Below are positions 6,753 to 10,363 of a DNA stretch of 10,363 nucleotides, piece after piece (within the stretch, counting starts at the first letter, position 1; every line of letters begins with the position of its first letter). The notes below the pieces were generated by a model. That model was not told the DNA's origin. It saw only the letters and a program-made list of their open reading frames with translations, and made no database searches. The stretch is from Deltaproteobacteria bacterium (lineage in GTDB: Bacteria > Myxococcota > B64-G9): positions 1 through 10,363 of the forward strand of contig QMME01000119.1 in assembly GCA_003647095.1 (NCBI GenBank). The letters run 5' to 3'. Both the position numbers and the translations under genes were made by a program.

Positions 6753-7507
6753 GAGACGAAAAGGTCACCGTGGTGCTGCCGGCGCGCAACGAAGCCGATC
6801 GGCTGGCGGAATCCGTCAGGCGCCTGGATCACTTCTGTCGCGGCAACCTCCACGACCGTGACTGGCACATACTGGTGGCGGTCAACGGCAGCGACGATGG
6901 CACCGAGCATATCGCTGAACTCATGTCACGGCGCCTGGGCAACGTCGGCACTCTGGTTCTGCAGTCTCCCGGCAGAGGCGGAGCATTGCGCCGTGCCGCC
7001 ACCCTGGCGGCCAGTGGCGGAGACACCGGCATACTGGTCTACATGGACGTGGATCTGTCCACCGACTTGCGGGCACTGCCGGCGTTGCTGGAAGCGGTCA
7101 GCGCGGGAGCCGACATTGCCGTCGGTTCGCGCCGCCACAAGAGGTCCCAGGTAACACGCAGCCCGGCGCGAACGGCTCTTACGGCCGGCTACAATACCAT
7201 GCTGCGTCTCTTTCTGCGGGTGCGAACCTTTTCCGATGCCCAGTGCGGGTTCAAGGCCTTTCGCCTTCCTGCCCTGGCGAGTCTCCTGCCCCATGTCCAC
7301 GACAACGGCTGGTTTTTCGACACCGAGGTGCTCTTTCTCGCCGAAAGGGCCGGAATGCAGATCGCCGAAATCCCCATTCACTGGGTAGAGGCCAGGCGTT
7401 CGAGCGTCGACATTCCCAGTACCATCCTCGAGAACCTCGCCGGCATGGCCCGGCTGCGCCTGAGCCGGTCCAGCATGGTAGCCATCACGGGTAAGCAGGC
7501 CAGGTGA
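6749..7507 (+). CDS. Family 2 glycosyltransferase, dolichyl/polyprenyl-phosphate sugar synthase type (ALG5/DPM1-like)
   Basis: From the GTG at 6749 this is a 252-aa soluble GT-A fold enzyme without added membrane segments. Motifs in order are VVLPARNEADRL (nucleotide-sugar binding start), NGSDDGT, a Gly/Arg-rich PGRGGALRRA, MDVDLSTDL (DxD metal/UDP or GDP site), VGSRRHKRS, DAQCGFKAFR, and WFFDTEVLFLAERAG followed by EIPIHWVE. The last two blocks resemble ALG5-type UDP-glucose:dolichyl-phosphate glucosyltransferases. The likely reaction is transfer of one sugar from a nucleotide sugar to polyprenyl phosphate on the cytoplasmic face. The GTG overlaps the TGA of the preceding gene (GTGA, 6749-6752), a classic coupling arrangement. 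An ATG at 6710 in the same frame would add 13 residues and a 43-nt overlap; I prefer the GTG because homology begins just after it. The next gene is a DMT transporter 3 nt downstream. Confidence 0.87.
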   Translation: MRDEKVTVVLPARNEADRLAESVRRLDHFCRGNLHDRDWHILVAVNGSDDGTEHIAELMSRRLGNVGTLVLQSPGRGGALRRAATLAASGGDTGILVYMDVDLSTDLRALPALLEAVSAGADIAVGSRRHKRSQVTRSPARTALTAGYNTMLRLFLRVRTFSDAQCGFKAFRLPALASLLPHVHDNGWFFDTEVLFLAERAGMQIAEIPIHWVEARRSSVDIPSTILENLAGMARLRLSRSSMVAITGKQAR

Positions 7508-7510
7508 GGC

Positions 7511-8425
7511 TTGAACATCAATTTCAGTCACGCCGGCGAGTTCTATTCCACTCTCTGCGCCCTGTTATGGGCCATTGGGGTGCTGTTGTTCAAGAAGAGT
7601 GGCGAACGAGTGGCCCCGGTACCCCTGAACATGTTCAAGGACACGGTGGCACTGCTGCTGTTCGCCATCTCCATGCTCGTGGCCGGCGTACCACTGTACC
7701 CTGCCGGAACCACGTCGAGTGATGTCATCGTGCTGGCCATTTCGGGGGTACTGGGAATAGGTATCGCCGACTCGCTTTTCTTTGCCAGTCTCAACAGGCT
7801 GGGGGCCGGCCGCTCGGCCATCGTCGACTGCCTCTACAGCCCGTTCATCATCCTGGGCTCCTTCCTCTACCTCCACGAGCCCATCGGCCCGGCGGTGTTG
7901 CTGGGGATGTTGCTGATGATCGCTGCAATCCTCACGGGCGTCTGGAACCCGGAACGCGGCGAAAACGAGCGGGCACGCCGGAGTATCCACCTGGGCGCAT
8001 TGCTGGGCATGTTTTCGATGGCCTTGATGGCCGTGGGAATCGTCATGGCCAAGCCGGTGCTCGATCGCAGCGATCCCCTGTGGGCCACCACCGTGCGTCT
8101 GGCTGGTGGCTGGATCTTCCTGTTCCTGCAGTGCAGTCGGAAACGCTACCGGGCACAGGCCCTGGCCTGCTTCCGGCCCAGTCGCGACTGGTCATACACC
8201 GTCAGTTCTGCCGTGGTAGGTTCCTACCTGGCCATGTTCTTCTGGGTGGCCGGCATGAAATACACCTACACCACACTGGCCAGCGTGTTGAACCAGCTCA
8301 GCACCATCTTCGTGGTTATGCTCTCGGCCGTGTTCTTACGCGAGCCACTGACCTGGCGCCGGCTACTGGCCATGGTGCTGGGATTCGGCGGGGCGGTAAT
8401 CGCCATCGTCGGCCTCGGCAACTAG
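7511..8425 (+). CDS. EamA/DMT-superfamily ten-TM transporter
   Basis: A 304-aa hydrophobic protein with two EamA repeats of about five membrane segments each (~14-143 and ~155-302). Both repeats end in the typical pattern: FLYLHEPIGPAVLLGMLLMI in the first and AVFLREPLTWRRLLAMVLGF in the second. Conserved midsection features are visible, such as GIADSLFFASLNRLGAGRSA and KYTYTTLASVLNQLSTIF. The start is a TTG at 7511, immediately after the glycosyltransferase stop (7505-7507). The in-frame stop leaves no earlier start, and the next Met (7631) would remove the first helix. The Shine-Dalgarno is poor (AGG at 7502-7504), which suggests translational reinitiation after the glycosyltransferase. DMT proteins export metabolites; the related small ArnE/ArnF proteins flip an undecaprenyl-phosphate sugar. 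Flipping the neighbour's lipid-linked sugar is therefore a reasonable inference, not shown by sequence. Confidence 0.87.
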   Translation: MNINFSHAGEFYSTLCALLWAIGVLLFKKSGERVAPVPLNMFKDTVALLLFAISMLVAGVPLYPAGTTSSDVIVLAISGVLGIGIADSLFFASLNRLGAGRSAIVDCLYSPFIILGSFLYLHEPIGPAVLLGMLLMIAAILTGVWNPERGENERARRSIHLGALLGMFSMALMAVGIVMAKPVLDRSDPLWATTVRLAGGWIFLFLQCSRKRYRAQALACFRPSRDWSYTVSSAVVGSYLAMFFWVAGMKYTYTTLASVLNQLSTIFVVMLSAVFLREPLTWRRLLAMVLGFGGAVIAIVGLGN

Positions 8426-8428
8426 TTC

Positions 8429-8689
8429 TTAGCAGTCGTGCTTCTCGAGCAGGTTGCCCACCAGCTCCACATAGCCATCCATTGCCTGCTCGGTGCTCAT
8501 CCCCCGGCGGGAAGCCCAGGCATCGTACTTGGCCCGACCCTTCATGTCGAGCAGACCCGGTCGCTTCCCGGACACATCGCCCGCGGTGGCCTGCTTGTAA
8601 AGTCCGTAGAGGTCGAGCAATACCTGTGGCGGCTGGTCGGGAAGTCGCTTGACGTCCTCCAGCGCTTTTTCGAATTCGGCCTTGCCCAT
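8429..8689 (-). CDS. Acyl-CoA-binding protein (ACBP), bacterial
   Basis: A complete 86-aa cytosolic ACBP that binds long-chain acyl-CoA esters, buffering or delivering them to lipid metabolism. Length and alignment match the canonical four-helix family with almost no gaps. It has DLYGLYKQATAGD at residues 27-39, RPGLLDMKGRAKYDAW at 43-58, and GYVELV at 72-77. The canonical ligand residues fall at the usual numbers: Y28, K32, K54 and Y73. The start ATG (8687-8689) has a near-ideal GGGAGGA at 8695-8701, 5 nt upstream. The same frame stays open to 9463, but that is antisense-free read-through into the neighbouring gene in a different frame and is not protein-like. The gene follows the porin by 52 nt on the same strand, so cotranscription is likely. 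Its stop is 3 bp from the stop of the converging transporter gene, leaving no room for a dedicated terminator. Confidence 0.93.
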   Translation of the reverse strand: MGKAEFEKALEDVKRLPDQPPQVLLDLYGLYKQATAGDVSGKRPGLLDMKGRAKYDAWASRRGMSTEQAMDGYVELVGNLLEKHDC

Positions 8690-8741
8690 GGCTTTCCTCC
8701 CGTGCGTTTCCTCGTTATCCTGCCGGAACTCCAGCAATCTT

Positions 8742-9944
8742 TCACAACCACAACTGCAGCTGGGTACGCGCAAACATGCTGTAGTCTTCCCGCTGCTCCC
8801 TTTCCCTCCACCAGACACCCAGGTCCACCTGCCAAACCAGTGTCTGTCCCCACAACTGCCAGGCGAAACCCACCAGGATTTCCTGGTCTTTGCCGATCCT
8901 GTCAACCGCTTCCCTCCCCAGCAGGTCATCCCGCTCCGCTGCATCCCCCCGCACCTCCGAGGTGGTGGCGACCAGGGAGTAGCGGCTGGCCAGGGTGAAC
9001 GACTCTCCGATCTGCCAGGACAGTTCCAGGAGTCCTCCATACAGCGCGGGCCGGTAATTGCTGGAGCCGACAACCAGGTCGGCCAGACCCAGGTAGAACG
9101 CCGCGTCCAGGGCCAGCCCCCACATTCGTAGCTGCGCTTCCGGAGCCAGGCGCAGACGTAAGTCCTCTCCCGGCCGGGGGGCCAGATCCCATGCCAGCGA
9201 CAGGCCCACGCTGAATCGAGGTGGGCCCCCCTGTGTGTCGCGTGGTTGCGAGGGATCCATGCCGGAGCTGTTGAACGCCAGGTGCCCCACGATTTCACTA
9301 TGCATGTCAGCCAGCAACGAATCGGCGGGGTTGCACAGGGAAGAGGAACTGCCGGTGGTTTCTCCATAAACCAGTGCCGGGCCGATACCGTTCGAGGCAC
9401 GGGCATTGACACCGGTGTAGAAGCCGAGCTGGTACTCGAGTCGTCCGGGTTTGACCAGGCCATTGTGGATGGTGATTCCCACCTGCCTCTCGGCGCCGAA
9501 GTACCTGGTCGGTCCCGACCAGTCGACCAGGGTTTGCGTCGTGAAGGAATTCAAGCGGTGACGGGTAAAGGGGATCTTGGCCTGTCCGAGACGGATGCGC
9601 ACGGTCGGCAGCCAGCCGTATTCGGCCCACAGGTCCAGCAGTTCCAGTGCTCCTGGCACCAGGTTGACGTGAAGCTTGAAAGACAGCTCTCCATCGAGGA
9701 GTCGCCCGGTGAGAACTGGCCGCAACCTCCTGAAACGCAGCATGTTTTCGGTTCTCGCGGAGTTCCCGTCGTCACCATCGAGGTACCTGTAATCCCAGCG
9801 CATCTGGGCTATCAAGGAAATGGCGAGCCGGGACGAGCCGTCGTCGGAATACACGGAAAAATGCTGACCGGCCCAGCCTGTCTGCGAGAGCAATCCCACC
9901 AGCGCAATCGCCATGCAGGAACTTGCAAAAGAGCCTTTGTTCAT
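8742..9944 (-). CDS. Outer-membrane porin, OprO/OprP (phosphate-selective porin) type
   Basis: A 400-aa protein with an N-terminal Sec signal peptide (hydrophobic ~9-22, likely cleavage after GWA near residue 25), then alternating amphipathic beta-strands throughout. The early region is typical of the phosphate-selective porin O/P family: FRRLRPVLTGRLLDGELSFK, LLDLWAEYGWLPTVRIRLGQ, AKIPFTRHRLNS and VDWSGPTRYFG, that is, an Arg-rich strand followed by a conserved GQ-K-PF-R stretch. The C-terminus ends QLQLWL, with an aromatic at the penultimate position. This resembles, but does not exactly match, the terminal-aromatic signal used by the BAM machinery. The start ATG (9942-9944) has GGGAGA at 9949-9954, 4 nt upstream. 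The family label does not prove phosphate selectivity; other anions or small solutes are possible. It is followed by the ACBP gene and divergent from upp. Confidence 0.82.
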   Translation of the reverse strand: MNKGSFASSCMAIALVGLLSQTGWAGQHFSVYSDDGSSRLAISLIAQMRWDYRYLDGDDGNSARTENMLRFRRLRPVLTGRLLDGELSFKLHVNLVPGALELLDLWAEYGWLPTVRIRLGQAKIPFTRHRLNSFTTQTLVDWSGPTRYFGAERQVGITIHNGLVKPGRLEYQLGFYTGVNARASNGIGPALVYGETTGSSSSLCNPADSLLADMHSEIVGHLAFNSSGMDPSQPRDTQGGPPRFSVGLSLAWDLAPRPGEDLRLRLAPEAQLRMWGLALDAAFYLGLADLVVGSSNYRPALYGGLLELSWQIGESFTLASRYSLVATTSEVRGDAAERDDLLGREAVDRIGKDQEILVGFAWQLWGQTLVWQVDLGVWWREREQREDYSMFARTQLQLWL

Positions 9945-9973
9945 CTCGTCTCCCGGACACTTTTGCGTGCTGA

Positions 9974-10000
9974 CTTATCCCAGGAAGACTATTTCTTCAA
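9974..10000 (-). promoter_or_regulatory. Possible porin promoter
   Basis: On the minus strand TTGAAG (9995-10000) and GATAAG (9974-9979) with 15 nt between, shorter than optimal. The start would be near 9967, about 23 nt before the ATG. It is the best candidate I see in the porin/upp intergenic region, but it is weak. The -35 lies within a perfect palindrome. Confidence 0.28.
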
Positions 10001-10004
10001 GAAA
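9992..10004. repeat. 13-bp perfect palindrome TTTCTTCAAGAAA
   Basis: TTTCTT and AAGAAA flank a single central C at 9998. It covers the candidate -35 of the porin promoter, where a repressor operator could lie. It is AT-rich within a GC-rich background, which makes it stand out. Confidence 0.45.
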
Positions 10005-10009
10005 CTGGT

Positions 10010-10031
10010 GTCTCCCGGGCACCCGGGGGAC
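10010..10031. repeat. GC-rich hairpin-forming inverted repeat between porin and upp
   Basis: A 9-bp stem (10010-10018 with 10023-10031, one G-T pair) around a 4-nt loop GCAC. No T-run follows on either strand and no gene ends here. It is more likely a binding site or structural element than an intrinsic terminator. Confidence 0.4.
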
Positions 10032-10067
10032 AGGCCCAATTGCAACACCCGCCTGTGAACGCCGCGC

Positions 10068-10096
10068 TTGACCGGGCAACGTCTTGGCCATATACA
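10068..10096 (+). promoter_or_regulatory. Sigma70-type promoter for upp
   Basis: TTGACC (10068-10073), 17 nt, TATACA (10091-10096). The -35 has five of six consensus bases, the -10 four of six, and spacing is optimal. The start would be near 10103, so the Shine-Dalgarno begins almost at the 5' end of a very short leader (about 15 nt). Confidence 0.5.
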
Positions 10097-10117
10097 CGCA
10101 ACTAAAGGAGGAATGCC

Positions 10118-10363
10118 ATGGCGCTTCGAGTGGTTGACCATCCACTGGTGAGGCACAAGCTCGGCCTGCTTCGCCGTGTTGATACCAGCACCTCGAGCTT
10201 TCGCGATCTCACCCGCGAGATTACCAATCTTCTGGCATACGAGGCCTTCAGCAACCTGGAACTGGAAAAAGTCACCATCCAGGGATGGGCCGGGCAGGTG
10301 GAAGTGGAGAAGATCTCCGGGAAGAAAGTGGCCGTGGTGCCGATACTCAGAGCCGGCATCGGC
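10118..10363 (+). CDS. upp: Uracil phosphoribosyltransferase, 5' part (partial, runs off the right edge)
   Basis: The first 82 codons of Upp, the pyrimidine-salvage enzyme that makes UMP from uracil and PRPP in the cytoplasm. The family usually has about 208-210 residues, so roughly 40% is present. Diagnostic stretches are DHPLVRHKLGLLRRVDTST at 7-25, LLAYEA at 38-43, KVTIQGWAG at 51-59, and KKVAVVPILRAGIG at 69-82, which opens the conserved core region. The start ATG at 10118 has a perfect AAAGGAGG at 10104-10111 with 6 nt spacing. The nearby ATG at 10113 is out of frame and quickly stopped. It is transcribed divergently from the porin gene. Nothing suggests disruption; it is simply cut by the window. 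Confidence 0.95.
   Translation, partial: MALRVVDHPLVRHKLGLLRRVDTSTSSFRDLTREITNLLAYEAFSNLELEKVTIQGWAGQVEVEKISGKKVAVVPILRAGIG

Noticed and set aside
8426..8455. Bidirectional terminator between the converging transporter and ACBP genes
   Set aside because: Only 3 bp separate the stops, and the best stem nearby is 4 bp without a T-run. Any termination must use other signals within the coding regions.
8690..9463. N-terminal extension of the ACBP reading frame to 344 codons
   Set aside because: Upstream of 8689 the translation is Trp/Cys/Arg-rich and out of frame with the porin gene on the same strand. A strong Shine-Dalgarno and family length place the ACBP start at 8689.
10010..10031. Intrinsic terminator
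   Set aside because: The stem is strong but no U-run follows on either strand, and the region lies between two divergent genes, so there is no transcript end to serve.

Overview
The window comes from a GC-rich Gram-negative bacterium. A predicted outer-membrane porin of the OprO/OprP type, a Tat-exported enzyme and strong third-position GC bias (long antisense shadow frames throughout) support this. The lineage is not resolved from sequence alone. A high-GC proteobacterium or an Acidobacteriota/Myxococcota-like organism would fit, and the bacterial acyl-CoA-binding protein and the 'LRxLGY' protein tails fit the latter loosely. No mobile element, CRISPR array, tRNA or rRNA was seen, and no gene-free stretch exceeds 300 bases.

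Left half (1-4715, all minus strand): a tight leftward operon. It encodes a YbhN/UPF0104-type multi-pass membrane protein (flippase-like, related to the transmembrane domain of lysyl-PG synthase). Next comes a five-TM 'sulfatase-like' enzyme with Thr instead of the formylglycine Cys, then a soluble AlkP-superfamily phosphodiesterase-like enzyme, then the beginning of an unidentified gene cut by the window edge.

Middle (4716-8425): a divergent control region holds two face-to-face sigma70-type promoters that share their -10 region, plus a GC-rich inverted repeat. It launches a second operon rightwards: a Tat-exported AlkP-superfamily enzyme, an ALG5/DPM1-like family 2 glycosyltransferase whose GTG start overlaps the previous stop, and an EamA/DMT ten-TM transporter starting 3 nt after the glycosyltransferase stop. 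The two divergent operons together look like one locus for making, moving and trimming or transferring a lipid-linked or surface glycan or phospho-group. Its substrate is unknown. Nearly every gene in it starts with TTG or GTG.

Right part (8429-10363): a short leftward pair encodes an OprO/P-like porin and a complete 86-aa acyl-CoA-binding protein with its canonical ligand residues. The pair converges on the transporter gene with only 3 bp between stops. Divergent from the porin is the 5' part of upp (uracil phosphoribosyltransferase), with a well-formed promoter and Shine-Dalgarno; it runs off the right edge.

The most interesting material is the AlkP/flippase/glycosyltransferase locus at 1-8425 with its symmetric bidirectional promoter. 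Its genes belong to known families, but I cannot match the combination to a characterised pathway.
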